In this document: piece by piece, positions 9,053-18,226 of the stretch | Layout: every line of letters starts with the position of its first letter | How positions within the stretch are numbered: the first letter of the stretch is position 1 | DNA from: Bradyrhizobium monzae | GTDB taxonomy: Bacteria > Pseudomonadota > Alphaproteobacteria > Rhizobiales > Xanthobacteraceae | Length of the DNA stretch: 64,000 bases | NCBI RefSeq assembly: GCF_021458635.1 | Contig: NZ_JAIRDQ010000002.1 | Location: 186,001 to 250,000, forward strand | Reading direction: 5' to 3' | Notes under the pieces: generated by a model | Database searches by the model: none | What the model saw: only the letters and a program-made list of their open reading frames with translations | What the model was told of the DNA's origin: nothing | Program-made: the position numbers and the translations under genes

Positions 9053-9952
9053 TCAGGTAAGCCCGGCGTCCTTCAAGCTCTTGCGCAGATGGGCGATCCC
9101 CTTCTTGGCATAGGTCAGCGGATGCGCCTTCTGCGGATCCTGCTCCGCCTCGACGACAACCCAACCTGAATAGCCCGGCAGCGCGCGGAAGACCGAGGGA
9201 TAATCGACCATGCCGTCACCGGGCACGGTGTAGACACCGAGATCGCTGCCCTGCCCCAACACGGCATCGAGGAAGCTCCAATCCTCGCGGCGCGCCTGCT
9301 CCATCACCGCCTGACGCACATCCTTGGCGTGGACATGGCTGATGCGGGCGCGGTAGCGCCGGGCCAGCGCAGCGGGATCGGCACCGCCCCAAGTGGCGTG
9401 GCCGGTGTCGAGCAGGAGATGAGCCGCCTCGCCGGTCGCCGCCATGAAGGCGTCGATATCATCAGCGCTCTCCACGATGGTGCCGATGTGATGATGGTAG
9501 ACCAGCCTGACGCCCTCGGCGAGCGTGCGCTCCGCCACCTCTGTGATGCGGCGGCCGAACTCCGCCCAGTCGTCCGCCTTCATGACCGGCCGCTGCGACA
9601 GCGGCTTGCTGCGATCGCCATGGATCGCATTCGAGGTCTCGGCAAAGACCAGCACGGTCGATCCCATCGCCTTCAACAGATCGAGATGCGGACGCAGACG
9701 CCGCATCTCCTCATCGGCGTCGCGCCTCAAAAGCTCCGCCGAATACCAGCCGGAGATGCAGGCCATATCGAACGGCGCGAGCGCAGCCTTCAGCGCTTGC
9801 GGCTCGCGCGGAAATTTGTGGCCAAGCTCCATGCCCTCGAAGCCCGCCTCGCGCGCTTCAGCCAGGCAGGTCTCGAGCGGCGTCTTGCCGCCAATCTCCT
9901 GCAGATCGTCGTTCGACCAGCCGATGGGGTTGGCGCCGATACGGATTGGCAT
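9053..9952 (-). CDS. iolE: Myo-inosose-2 dehydratase (IolE)
   Basis: 299 residues, typical of IolE, a xylose-isomerase-like TIM barrel that dehydrates 2-keto-myo-inositol to 3D-trihydroxycyclohexane-1,2-dione with a divalent metal. The N-terminal IGANPIGWSNDD block (about 4-15) is diagnostic of IolE. Metal-ligand residues fall in VYHHHIGTIVE, LLDTGHATWGG and HVHAKDVR. It follows iolD by 15 bases on the same strand, and the next pathway enzyme is that neighbour. About 250 bases separate it from the Liv-type operon downstream. Confidence 0.94.
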   Translation of the reverse strand: MPIRIGANPIGWSNDDLQEIGGKTPLETCLAEAREAGFEGMELGHKFPREPQALKAALAPFDMACISGWYSAELLRRDADEEMRRLRPHLDLLKAMGSTVLVFAETSNAIHGDRSKPLSQRPVMKADDWAEFGRRITEVAERTLAEGVRLVYHHHIGTIVESADDIDAFMAATGEAAHLLLDTGHATWGGADPAALARRYRARISHVHAKDVRQAVMEQARREDWSFLDAVLGQGSDLGVYTVPGDGMVDYPSVFRALPGYSGWVVVEAEQDPQKAHPLTYAKKGIAHLRKSLKDAGLT

Positions 9953-9967
9953 GTCGTCCTCGTTCGA

Positions 9968-11812
9968 TCAAATATTGCGGCGCGCGAGCGCCTCGACGTA
10001 ATTGTTCCTTGCGTCCTCGACCTCGGCGCGATCCGAGACCTCGGGCACCGCGACATCCCACCAATGGCCGCCGGCATCGGTCGAGCGCAGCGGATCGGTA
10101 TCGATTACGACCACGCTGGTTCGATCGTGCCGTCGTGCCTCGTCGAGCGCGGCTTCCAGTTCGGTGATATCAGCGACCTTGCGCGCGATCGCCCCCATCG
10201 CGGTGGCGTGGGCTGCGAAGTCGACCGCAGGCAAGGTCTCGTGACGGGTGTCGCGCAGGAGGTTGTTGAACGAGGCGCCGCCTGTCGCGTTCTGGAGCCG
10301 GTTGATGCAGCCGAAGCCGCGGTTGTCGAGCACGACGATGATGAGCTTAGCACCAAGCATCACCGACGTGGCGATCTCGGAATTCATCATCAAATAGGAA
10401 CCGTCACCGACCATCACGACGACTTCGCGTGTGGGATCGGCGAGCTTGACGCCAAGCCCGCCGGCGATCTCGTAGCCCATGCAGGAATAGCCGTATTCCA
10501 TGTGGTAGCCGCCGGGCGCGCCGGGCTGCCAGAGCTTGTGCAGCTCGCCGGGCAAGCCGCCGGCGGCGCACAGCACGACGTCGCTCGGCCGGCTGCGGCG
10601 CTGAACGGCGCCGATGACCTGCGCGTCGCTCGGCAAGGTCTCGTTGCCGGCCACGGTGTAGCGTGCTGCCGTTTCGAGCCAAGCGGTGCGGCCACTTCTG
10701 GCCTGGCCGGTCCAACTGGCAGGTGCTGCCCAACCCTGAAGTGCGGCGCCAAGCTCCGCCAGCGCGGCCTTGGCATCGGCGACGAGCGGATGCGCACGAT
10801 GCTTGCCGGCATCGAAGGCCTGCGTGTTGAGGCCGACGATGCTGCACGCGGGATCGGCGAAGAGCGAGCGCGAGCCAGTGGTGAAATCTTGCAGCCGGGT
10901 GCCGATCGCAAGAACGAGATCGGCCTGCCGCGCCGCATCGTTGGCCGCGCCCGTGCCGGTCACGCCGATCGCGCCGAGATTGAGTGGATGGTGGTGAGGC
11001 AGCGCGCTCTTGCCCGCTTGCGTTTCCGCGACCGGGATGCCGTGCGCCGTGCAAAAGGCTGCGAGATCGCCTTCCGCCTCACTGTAGAGGACGCCGCCGC
11101 CGGCGACCACGAGCGGACGCTTGGCCGCCTTGATCAGGGCTGTGGCTTGTGCCAGCTGCGTCTCGTCGGCCCGCGGCCGGCGCGCCTGCCAGACGCGCTC
11201 GGCAAAGAACCAGTCGGGATAGTCGAAAGCTTCCGTCTGCACGTCCTGACACAGCGCGAGCGTCACGGGCCCACATTCCGCCGTATCGGTCAGCACCTGC
11301 ATCGCGCGCTCGAAGGCCGGCATGATCTGCTCGGGCCGGGTGATGCGATCGAAATAACGTGAGATGGGTCGGAAGCAGTCATTGGCGGAAACGGTCCCGT
11401 CGCCGAAATCCTCGACCTGCTGCAGCACCGGGTCAGGGCGGCGACCGGCAAAGACGTCGCCCGGCAGCAGCAACACCGGCAGGCGATTGACGTGCGCGAC
11501 GGCAGCGGCCGTCACCATATTGGTCGCGCCTGGCCCGATCGAGCTCGTCACCGCCATCATGCGCCGGCGGCGCGAGGCCTTGGCGAAGGCAATCGCGGCA
11601 TGTGCCATCGCCTGCTCGTTATGGGCGCGCAAGGTCGGCAGACGGTCGCGCGCGGCATACAGCGCCTCGCCGAGGCCCGCCACATTGCCATGCCCGAAGA
11701 TCGCCCAGACCCCGGCGAAGAGCGGCAGCTCCTGCCCGTCGACCACCGTCCTCTGCGCAGCCATCGCGGCGACGAGCGCCTGCGCCATGGTGAGCCTGAT
11801 CGTCGCCATCAT
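9968..11812 (-). CDS. iolD: 3D-(3,5/4)-trihydroxycyclohexane-1,2-dione hydrolase (IolD)
   Basis: 614 residues, a ThDP-dependent enzyme of the acetolactate-synthase fold that opens the inositol ring product to 5-deoxy-glucuronate. The N-terminal Pyr domain carries the activating glutamate region RAHNEQAMAHAAIAFAK. The C-terminal PP domain has the ThDP motif GDGS...N (VGDGSYLMMNSE to VVLDNRGFG, about 475-505). GGHWWDVAVPEVS near the C-terminus is IolD-specific. The start at 11812 follows a GGGAGCG ribosome site. It is the first gene of the leftward iolDE unit, divergent from iolG. Confidence 0.95.
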   Translation of the reverse strand: MMATIRLTMAQALVAAMAAQRTVVDGQELPLFAGVWAIFGHGNVAGLGEALYAARDRLPTLRAHNEQAMAHAAIAFAKASRRRRMMAVTSSIGPGATNMVTAAAVAHVNRLPVLLLPGDVFAGRRPDPVLQQVEDFGDGTVSANDCFRPISRYFDRITRPEQIMPAFERAMQVLTDTAECGPVTLALCQDVQTEAFDYPDWFFAERVWQARRPRADETQLAQATALIKAAKRPLVVAGGGVLYSEAEGDLAAFCTAHGIPVAETQAGKSALPHHHPLNLGAIGVTGTGAANDAARQADLVLAIGTRLQDFTTGSRSLFADPACSIVGLNTQAFDAGKHRAHPLVADAKAALAELGAALQGWAAPASWTGQARSGRTAWLETAARYTVAGNETLPSDAQVIGAVQRRSRPSDVVLCAAGGLPGELHKLWQPGAPGGYHMEYGYSCMGYEIAGGLGVKLADPTREVVVMVGDGSYLMMNSEIATSVMLGAKLIIVVLDNRGFGCINRLQNATGGASFNNLLRDTRHETLPAVDFAAHATAMGAIARKVADITELEAALDEARRHDRTSVVVIDTDPLRSTDAGGHWWDVAVPEVSDRAEVEDARNNYVEALARRNI

Positions 11813-11979
11813 TCGCTCCCGTTCAATCGCGCCGCCCGGTTTGGACGAGCCCGCCGAAATGTTCCATCATTGCGCTGACCGAGCGCGCGCTCGCGCAACT
11901 GAGTCGCGAATGCGTCGTCGTCCAATCTGAGACGATGCTGTGACGCGGTGGGGGACATCGAGAAGGGCGCGCTCCGACC

Positions 11980-12015
11980 TTGACTAGGCGGCGCAGAGAA
12001 TGGAATGCTTATTCC
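11980..12015 (+). promoter_or_regulatory. iolG promoter region with IolR-type operator GGAA-N6-TTCC
   Basis: TTGACT at 11980-11985 could be a -35 box. About 17 bases on, the perfect inverted repeat GGAATGCTTATTCC (12002-12015) covers the expected -10 region. A GGAA-N6-TTCC element is, as I recall, the motif proposed for the rhizobial inositol repressor IolR. Its placement over the -10, 13 bases before the first iolG ATG, fits repression. No IolR gene is in the window. No second copy is seen close to the iolD start. Confidence 0.6.
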
Positions 12016-12027
12016 AATAGTCAAGCA

Positions 12028-13038
12028 ATGATGATGGCAATGCGGTTTGGACTTCTCGGCGCCGGAAGGATCGGGCGCATTCACGGGCTCAATGTCGCGG
12101 CGCGCGGCGATGCAAGGCTCGTCGCGGTGGCCGACGCCTCGGCCGAGGCGGCATCCTCGCTGGCGCAGGCCGCCGATGCGAAAGTGGCCGATGCGAATGC
12201 GATTTTGGGCGATGCCGGCATCGATGCCATCCTGATCTGCACGCCGACCGACACGCATGCCGACCTGATCGAAGCCGCCGTCTCGGCCGGCAAGGCGGTG
12301 TTCTGCGAGAAGCCGGTCGATCTCGATTCAGACCGGATCCGCCGCTGCCTGGCCACGGTCGAGAAGACGGGCAAGCCGCTGATGATCGGCTTCAACCGCC
12401 GCTTCGATCCGAACTTTGCCGCATTGGAGCAGCGGCTGCGCCAGGGCGAGGCCGGCGAGATCGAGATCGTCAACATCATCTCGCGCGATCCAGGGCCGCC
12501 GCCGCTCGACTACGTGAAACGCTCGGGCGGGCTCTTCCGCGACATGATGATCCATGATTTCGACATGGCGCGCTTCCTGCTGGCGGAAGAGCCGGTCGAG
12601 GTCTTCGCGCTCGGCTCGGCACTGGTGGACAAGGCCATTGGTCAGGCCGGCGACGTCGATACCGCCGCGGTGCTGATGAAGACGGCGAGCGGACGCATCG
12701 CGCAGATCTCGAATTCGCGCCGTGCGACTTACGGCTACGACCAGCGCGTGGAAGTACATGGCGCAAAGGGAATGCTGAGGGCCGGCAACATCCACGAGAC
12801 AACCGTTGAGATCGCCACCGGTGCGGGCTTCCGCGCCGATCCGGTGCAAAACTTCTTCCTCGAACGCTATGCGGCCGCTTATCGCGCCGAGCTTGCTGCC
12901 TTCATCGCCGCCTGCGCCGGAAAAGCGCCCCCTTCCCCAAGCGGTCTCGACGGGCTGCGTGCTCAGATGCTCGCCGATGCTGCCACTGAATCGGCCCGCA
13001 CTGGTCGCCCTGTCGCCATCAAGGCCGCCCGATCATGA
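12028..13038 (+). CDS. iolG: Inositol 2-dehydrogenase (IolG)
   Basis: About 336 residues, a Gfo/Idh/MocA oxidoreductase that oxidises myo-inositol to scyllo-inosose with NAD. The Rossmann motif FGLLGAGRIGRIHG is at the N-terminus. The catalytic CEKPVDLD (EKP) and the GGLFRDMMIHDFDMARFL block, with the active-site D and H, follow. Four ATG codons (12028, 12031, 12034, 12040) are all possible starts with no strong ribosome site; the one at 12040 gives the most canonical N-terminus. The end overlaps the phosphatase-family gene by four bases. Confidence 0.93.
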   Translation: MMMAMRFGLLGAGRIGRIHGLNVAARGDARLVAVADASAEAASSLAQAADAKVADANAILGDAGIDAILICTPTDTHADLIEAAVSAGKAVFCEKPVDLDSDRIRRCLATVEKTGKPLMIGFNRRFDPNFAALEQRLRQGEAGEIEIVNIISRDPGPPPLDYVKRSGGLFRDMMIHDFDMARFLLAEEPVEVFALGSALVDKAIGQAGDVDTAAVLMKTASGRIAQISNSRRATYGYDQRVEVHGAKGMLRAGNIHETTVEIATGAGFRADPVQNFFLERYAAAYRAELAAFIAACAGKAPPSPSGLDGLRAQMLADAATESARTGRPVAIKAARS

Positions 13039-13817
13039 CGCCCGCCGAGCTCATGCTGCGGCGCTACGCGGCCCAGGGCCTCGTTGCCGAGGCGGGACGC
13101 ATGGCGCTCGGCTATTTCGGCCGCAAGGAAACCCTCGGCGTCACGATGAAGGGGACGCAGGATTGGCTCACCGTCGCCGACGGCGCCGTCGAGGACTTTT
13201 TGCGTGAGCGGCTGACAGAGCTTTTCCCGGGCGACACGGTGATCGGCGAAGAAGGCGGCGGCGAGGCCAGCGATGCGGTCTGGATCCTTGATCCGATCGA
13301 CGGCACGTCGAACTTCGCGCGTGGCGATCGCAACTGGTGCATCTCCATGGGCTTCCTGCTGGACCGCGAGCCGACGATCGGCATCGTCGCCGCACCGGCG
13401 CTGGACGAGCTCTATGTCGCGCAACGTGACCAAGGCGCGACGCTGAACGGGCGGCCGATCGTCGTCTCGGGCGCCGACGACATCCGCCGCGCTTATGTCG
13501 AGCTGGGTTGGTCGGCCCGTATACCCTCGCGGCGCTATCTCGACATGATCGACCGCGGCTATTCCGCCGGCTGCTCGATCAAGCGCGGGAGCTCGGGCAC
13601 GCTGGGCCTCTGTCATGTCGCGAACGGGCGCACCGACGCCTATGCCGAGCTGCACATCAACGCCTGGGACGTCGCCGCCGGTATTGTGATCGTCGGCGAG
13701 GCCGGTGGCTGGGTCAGCGACTTCTTCGCCGGTGACGGTATCAGCAAGGGCAATCCGATTCTGTGCTGCACGCCGGCGCTGGCGGCGCAGCTCTGCGAAA
13801 TCACGGGGATTTCCTAG
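13035..13817 (+). CDS. Inositol-monophosphatase-family phosphatase
   Basis: 260 residues. Metal-binding motifs of the family are intact: GEE (71-73), DPIDGTSNF (86-94) and the C-terminal NAWDVAAG (about 219-226). Family members hydrolyse inositol-1-phosphate, fructose-1,6-bisphosphate, histidinol phosphate or 3'-phosphoadenosine phosphates. The ATGA overlap with iolG argues for an inositol or sugar phosphate substrate here (inference). It also sits directly before an AfuABC-type importer, which would fit dephosphorylation of an imported sugar phosphate. Confidence 0.88.
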   Translation: MTPAELMLRRYAAQGLVAEAGRMALGYFGRKETLGVTMKGTQDWLTVADGAVEDFLRERLTELFPGDTVIGEEGGGEASDAVWILDPIDGTSNFARGDRNWCISMGFLLDREPTIGIVAAPALDELYVAQRDQGATLNGRPIVVSGADDIRRAYVELGWSARIPSRRYLDMIDRGYSAGCSIKRGSSGTLGLCHVANGRTDAYAELHINAWDVAAGIVIVGEAGGWVSDFFAGDGISKGNPILCCTPALAAQLCEITGIS

Positions 13818-13909
13818 CCGGCGTGACACTTATTGCTGTGGTGCGGTGGAGACACCACCGTCGCAGCCAATCGCGAAGAACGCAAAGTTCTCGTTCCGGG
13901 GAGGTGACC

Positions 13910-14950
13910 ATGATTTTGAGATCTCTGACCTTCAGAGTTCTGTTCGGCGCCGGCATCCTCGTCGCGGGCGCAGCCTCTGCGCCCGCGACGGCGCAGGGTT
14001 CGCTCGTCGTGTATTGCGGCGTGCAGGAGGAATGGTGCCGCGCCATGTCGACCGCCTTCGAAAAGGAGACCGGCATCAAGGTCGCGATGACGCGGAAATC
14101 CGCTGGCGAGGTCTATGCGCAGCTCAGGGCCGAAGCCTCGAACCCGCGCGGCGATATCTGGTGGGGCGGCACCGGCGACCCGCATCTTCAGGCCGCCGAA
14201 GAGGGCCTGACGCTCGAATACGAATCTCCCGCCAACAAGGATCTGCACGACTGGGCGCTGAACCAGTGGAAGGCGGCGAAGCAGGGCTCGATCGGCATCT
14301 ATGCCGGCGCGCTCGGCTTCGGTTACAACACGGAGCAGATCAAGGCCAAGGGTATCCCGGAGCCGAAATGCTGGGCCGATCTCCTCAATCCCAAGCTCAG
14401 GGATGACGTGCAGGTCGCCGACCCGAACTCATCCGGCACTGCCTATAACCTGCTTGCCACGGTCGTGCAGCTGATGGGCGAAGACAAGGGCTTCGACTAT
14501 CTCAAGGCCCTGCACAAGAACGTCAGCCAGTATACAAAGTCCGGCGCGGCACCGGCCAAGGCGACAAGCCTCGGCGAAACCGCCGTCGGCATCGTTTTCA
14601 TCCATGACGCCGTTGTCTTCGCGGTGCAGGGTGATCCGATCAAGGCCGTCGCTCCATGCGAGGGTACGGGCTACGAAATCGGCTCGATGTCGATCATCAA
14701 GGGCGCCCGCAATCTGGAGAACGCCAAGAAATTCTACGATTGGGCGCTGACGCCCGCCGCGCAGGCCCTTGGCGCCGCCGCGAAGTCGTATCAGGTACCA
14801 TCCAACAAGAATGCGCCAGTGCCGACGCAGGCGCCGAAGATGAACGAGATGAAGCTGATCGATTACGATTTCGTCAAATACGGATCGTCAACCGAGCGCA
14901 CGCGGCTGCTGACAAAATGGGACAAGGAGGTCAAGGCGCTGCCGAAATAG
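13910..14950 (+). CDS. AfuA/FbpA-type periplasmic binding protein of an ABC importer
   Basis: 346 residues from the ATG at 13910, which has a GGGGAGGTG ribosome site at 13898-13906. A signal peptide runs to about residue 29 (PATAQG). The mature N-terminus SLVVYCGVQEEW and the GDIWWGGTGDPH block (about 81-92) are those of the iron(III)/hexose-phosphate/2-aminoethylphosphonate group of cluster-D binding proteins. The tyrosine pair that binds ferric iron in FbpA is not obvious. AfuA of Actinobacillus binds hexose phosphates; that analogy and the neighbouring phosphatase favour a phosphorylated sugar ligand (inference). The permease and ATPase follow directly. Confidence 0.85.
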   Translation: MILRSLTFRVLFGAGILVAGAASAPATAQGSLVVYCGVQEEWCRAMSTAFEKETGIKVAMTRKSAGEVYAQLRAEASNPRGDIWWGGTGDPHLQAAEEGLTLEYESPANKDLHDWALNQWKAAKQGSIGIYAGALGFGYNTEQIKAKGIPEPKCWADLLNPKLRDDVQVADPNSSGTAYNLLATVVQLMGEDKGFDYLKALHKNVSQYTKSGAAPAKATSLGETAVGIVFIHDAVVFAVQGDPIKAVAPCEGTGYEIGSMSIIKGARNLENAKKFYDWALTPAAQALGAAAKSYQVPSNKNAPVPTQAPKMNEMKLIDYDFVKYGSSTERTRLLTKWDKEVKALPK

Positions 14951-14972
14951 CCGCCGGTTACGGAGAGACCCG

Positions 14973-17153
14973 ATGCGCCCTTCGACTCGGCTTGCTCTGT
15001 TACTCGGCTGGTTTGGTTACACGCTCGTGCCTTGGTACCTGCCGGAGGGGTGGAATCTTTCCGGCTATCCGTTCGAGCGGGCCGGCACTGCCCTGGCATT
15101 TGTGATAACAGGCGCGGCGCCGTGGCTCTGCCCAATCGGACTCGCGCTTCTCGCGGCGACGCTCCTCGCGTCTCGTGCCGAGACCGCTTTCGGTGGCCGG
15201 GCACTGATCGCCGTCGGGTTTTTTGGTCTCGTCCTGTTTTTCGTTCAAGGCTTTGCGATCACGCTGCCTGACCAGGGCATTCCGCGGCTCGCTGTGTTGC
15301 TCGGTGGCGGAGGCGCCGCGCAACCAGGCATGGGTTTCGGCGCGCTGCTGACGCTGTTCTCGCTGCTCCTGCTGCTCTGCCACGGCCTGGCTTATCGCGG
15401 CTTTTGTCGGGGCGACCTTTTCACCACATCCACCGTGGGTGTCGTGGTGCTGCTGATCGGCGTCTTCATCTTCCTGCCGGTCGCAACGATCCTGCGCAGT
15501 GCACTGGTCGACAGCAATGGCAGCTGGGCGCTGGGCGAGTTCACCGACCGCCTGCTCTCCTCGACGATCTGGGGACTGGGCTGCCTCGGTGGCGGCATCG
15601 CCTGCGGCGTTGCCTGGAATACGCTGATCCTCGGCGTGCTGACCGGGATCATCACCACGCTGCTCGGCCTTGCCTGTGCCCTGCTCGTCCTGCGCACGGC
15701 GATGCCGGGCAAGCGGCTGATGCGCGCGATGACGGTGCTGCCGATCATCACGCCACCCTTCGTCATCGGCCTTGCACTCATCCTGCTGTTCGGCCGGTCG
15801 GGCGTCGTGACCGGCCTCATGTTCGAATGGTTCGGCATCCCGCGCTCGCGATGGATCTACGGCCTGCCAGGCGTGCTGCTGGCGCAAGTGCTGGCCTTTG
15901 CGCCGATCGCCTTCCTCGTCCTGATGGGGGTGGTCCAAGGCATCGCACCGAGCCTCGAAGAGGCCGCACAGACGCTTGGCGCCAGACATTGGACGACGTT
16001 CCGCACCGTCACCTGGCCACTGCTGCGGCCGGGACTCGCCAACGCGTTTTTGCTCGGCTTCGTCGAAAGCATGGCCGACTTCGGCAATCCGCTCGTGCTC
16101 GGCGGCAATTTCGAGGTGCTCTCGACCAAGATCTTCTTTGCCGTGGTCGGCGCCGCGCACAATCAGGGCATGGCGGCGGTGCTGGCCATCGTGCTGCTCG
16201 TCTTCACGCTCGGCGCTTTCTGGCTGCAGCAGGGCTGGCTCGGCGGCAAGAGCTACACCACCGTCTTCGGCAAGGGCGATGCCGGCGTTTCGGCGAAGCT
16301 GCCGACCTCCGCCACCGTACTCTCCGCCGCGGTGATCGGGCCCTGGGTGCTGCTGACGGCGGTGATCTACGCAGTCATCCTGATCGGCGGCTTCGTCAAG
16401 ACGATGGGTCGCGACCACACGCCGACGCTGGAGCATTACCGCACCGGCTTCGCCATCGATTTCAGCCACGGCTTGTTCTTCGAGGGCGCGGCCTGGCCCT
16501 CCTTGTTCACGACGCTCAAGGTCGCGGCGATCTCGGCACCACTGACGGCGCTGATCGGCCTGCTCACCGCCTATCTGCTGACCCGACAGCGCTTCGCTGG
16601 CCGGCGTCTGCTCGAATTCACGACCATGCTGAGCTTCGCCATTCCCGGCACCGTGCTCGGCGTCGCCTATATCCTCGCCTTCAACGTCCCGCCGGTCGAG
16701 ATTACCGGGACCGGACTGATCCTCGTTCTCGCCTTCGTCTTCCGCAACATGCCGGTCGGCGTGCGCTCGGGCATTGCGGCGCTGGCACAGATCGACAAGA
16801 GCCTCGACGAGGCCTCGGCGACCCTCGGGGCGCACAGCTTCACGACTCTACGCCGTGTGGTGCTGCCGTTGCTCAAGCCGGCACTCGTCGCGGCATTGAT
16901 CTACAGCTTCGTGCGCAGCATCACCTCGGTCAGCGCGGTGATCTTTCTTGTGTCGGCCGAGTACAACCTTTCCACCGCCTACATCGTCGGACGGGTCGAG
17001 GCCGGCGAGTTCGGCCTCGCCATCGCCTATTCCTCGGTGCTGATCGCCGTCATGGCCGCGGGCATCGCGCTTATCCAGTTCGGCGTCGGCGAGCGCAAGC
17101 TCGGCCGCAGGCCCGTCGCGCTCGCGGCCTCGGCCGCCGAGCCCGCCAGATAG
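14973..17153 (+). CDS. Fused two-domain ABC importer permease (AfuB/FbpB type)
   Basis: 726 residues with two permease domains in one chain. The two EAA loops are visible: EEAAQTLGARHWTTFRTV (about 329-346) and DEASATLGAHSFTTLRRV (about 611-628). About 150 extra N-terminal residues with four hydrophobic segments precede the first domain, making it longer than a plain FbpB (about 500-560) and close to the AfuB size. A GGAGAG ribosome site precedes the ATG. It lies 22 bases after the binding-protein gene. Confidence 0.88.
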   Translation: MRPSTRLALLLGWFGYTLVPWYLPEGWNLSGYPFERAGTALAFVITGAAPWLCPIGLALLAATLLASRAETAFGGRALIAVGFFGLVLFFVQGFAITLPDQGIPRLAVLLGGGGAAQPGMGFGALLTLFSLLLLLCHGLAYRGFCRGDLFTTSTVGVVVLLIGVFIFLPVATILRSALVDSNGSWALGEFTDRLLSSTIWGLGCLGGGIACGVAWNTLILGVLTGIITTLLGLACALLVLRTAMPGKRLMRAMTVLPIITPPFVIGLALILLFGRSGVVTGLMFEWFGIPRSRWIYGLPGVLLAQVLAFAPIAFLVLMGVVQGIAPSLEEAAQTLGARHWTTFRTVTWPLLRPGLANAFLLGFVESMADFGNPLVLGGNFEVLSTKIFFAVVGAAHNQGMAAVLAIVLLVFTLGAFWLQQGWLGGKSYTTVFGKGDAGVSAKLPTSATVLSAAVIGPWVLLTAVIYAVILIGGFVKTMGRDHTPTLEHYRTGFAIDFSHGLFFEGAAWPSLFTTLKVAAISAPLTALIGLLTAYLLTRQRFAGRRLLEFTTMLSFAIPGTVLGVAYILAFNVPPVEITGTGLILVLAFVFRNMPVGVRSGIAALAQIDKSLDEASATLGAHSFTTLRRVVLPLLKPALVAALIYSFVRSITSVSAVIFLVSAEYNLSTAYIVGRVEAGEFGLAIAYSSVLIAVMAAGIALIQFGVGERKLGRRPVALAASAAEPAR

Positions 17154-17161
17154 GATCTGCC

Positions 17162-18208
17162 ATGCCCAAATCCGGCCCCGCCTCCGTCGAGTTCAGACAT
17201 GTCACCATGCGCTACGGCACCGTGACGGCAGTGCACGATGTCAGCTTCACGATCCATGCCGGCGAGCTCGTGACGCTGCTCGGCCCGTCCGGCTGCGGCA
17301 AGACGACGACCTTGCGCATGATCGCGGGGCTCGAGATCGCCAGCGAAGGAGAGATCCTGATCGGCGGCCAGAATGTAACCCGGCTCTCGGCGGCGGACCG
17401 CGACGTCAGCATGGTGTTCCAGTCATACGCGCTGTTCCCGCATATGAGTGTGCTGGAGAACGCATCCTTTGGGCCGACGGTGAAGGGGCTCGGCAAGGCC
17501 CAGGCCGAGGCAATGGCGCTGGAGAAGCTAGCTCTGGTCGGGCTCAAAGGTTTCGAGAAGCGCTACCCGGCCGAGCTGTCCGGCGGCCAGCAACAGCGCG
17601 TCGCCGTGGCACGCGCCCTCGTGCTGGAGCCGCAGGTGCTGCTCTTTGACGAGCCGCTGTCCAATCTCGATGCCAAGCTCAGGCGCAAGGTGCGGCAGGA
17701 AATCCGCGAACTCCAACAGTCGCTGAACCTCACCGTCGCCTATGTCACGCATGATCAGGAGGAGGCGCTCGCCGTCTCCGACCGCATCATCGTGATGTCG
17801 AATGCGAGGATCGCGCAGCAAGGATCACCGCGCGAGCTCTACGAGGCCCCGGCCAACAGCTTCGTCGCCGATTTCATCGGCGATGCCAATCTTGTCGAGG
17901 TGACGATCGATGCGGTCGAGGACGGGCAGGCGCGGGTCATGGTAGGGCCAATCTGCCTGACGCTGCCGGCGCGCGGGCTCACCCCGGGACCAGCGCAAGC
18001 TGCCATCCGGCCCCACGACATCTTGCTCGGGGATGGCTTTCCGGGAATCGTCAGAAAATCCTCTTACCTAGGCGACCACGTCGAGATGATCGTAGCGACG
18101 GCGATTGGCGAGCTCTTTGTCATCAGCAGGCAAACCGATCGGATTCCGGCAGCTGGCGCGTCGGTCAATTTGTCATTCGCCCCACAAGGCATTGCTCTCG
18201 TTCGGTGA
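17162..18208 (+). CDS. ABC importer ATPase (AfuC/FbpC/PotA type)
   Basis: 348 residues from the ATG at 17162; the frame is open upstream, but that part is a shadow of the permease gene. Walker A is GPSGCGKTTT (about 41-50), the signature LSGGQQQRVAVARAL, and Walker B LLFDEPLSNLDAKLR. A C-terminal extension of about 110 residues looks like a TOBE-type regulatory domain. The gene starts eight bases after the permease stop and closes the iolG-phosphatase-importer series of rightward genes. Confidence 0.92.
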   Translation: MPKSGPASVEFRHVTMRYGTVTAVHDVSFTIHAGELVTLLGPSGCGKTTTLRMIAGLEIASEGEILIGGQNVTRLSAADRDVSMVFQSYALFPHMSVLENASFGPTVKGLGKAQAEAMALEKLALVGLKGFEKRYPAELSGGQQQRVAVARALVLEPQVLLFDEPLSNLDAKLRRKVRQEIRELQQSLNLTVAYVTHDQEEALAVSDRIIVMSNARIAQQGSPRELYEAPANSFVADFIGDANLVEVTIDAVEDGQARVMVGPICLTLPARGLTPGPAQAAIRPHDILLGDGFPGIVRKSSYLGDHVEMIVATAIGELFVISRQTDRIPAAGASVNLSFAPQGIALVR

Positions 18209-18226
18209 CGAGAGCTTTGCCAAAAT

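Noticed and set aside
9329-11362. 677-residue open frame antisense to iolE/iolD
   Set aside because: It is an artefact of GC-rich third positions; IolD and IolE on the minus strand carry all expected motifs.
15000-16835. 611-residue open frame antisense to the fused permease
   Set aside because: Arg/Asp/Gln-rich shadow composition with no family features; the plus-strand permease has both EAA loops and correct spacing to its neighbours.
13910-18208. Iron(III) importer
   Set aside because: Not excluded, but the phosphatase and iolG overlap, the AfuB-like permease length and the lack of obvious FbpA tyrosines make a sugar-phosphate role more likely.
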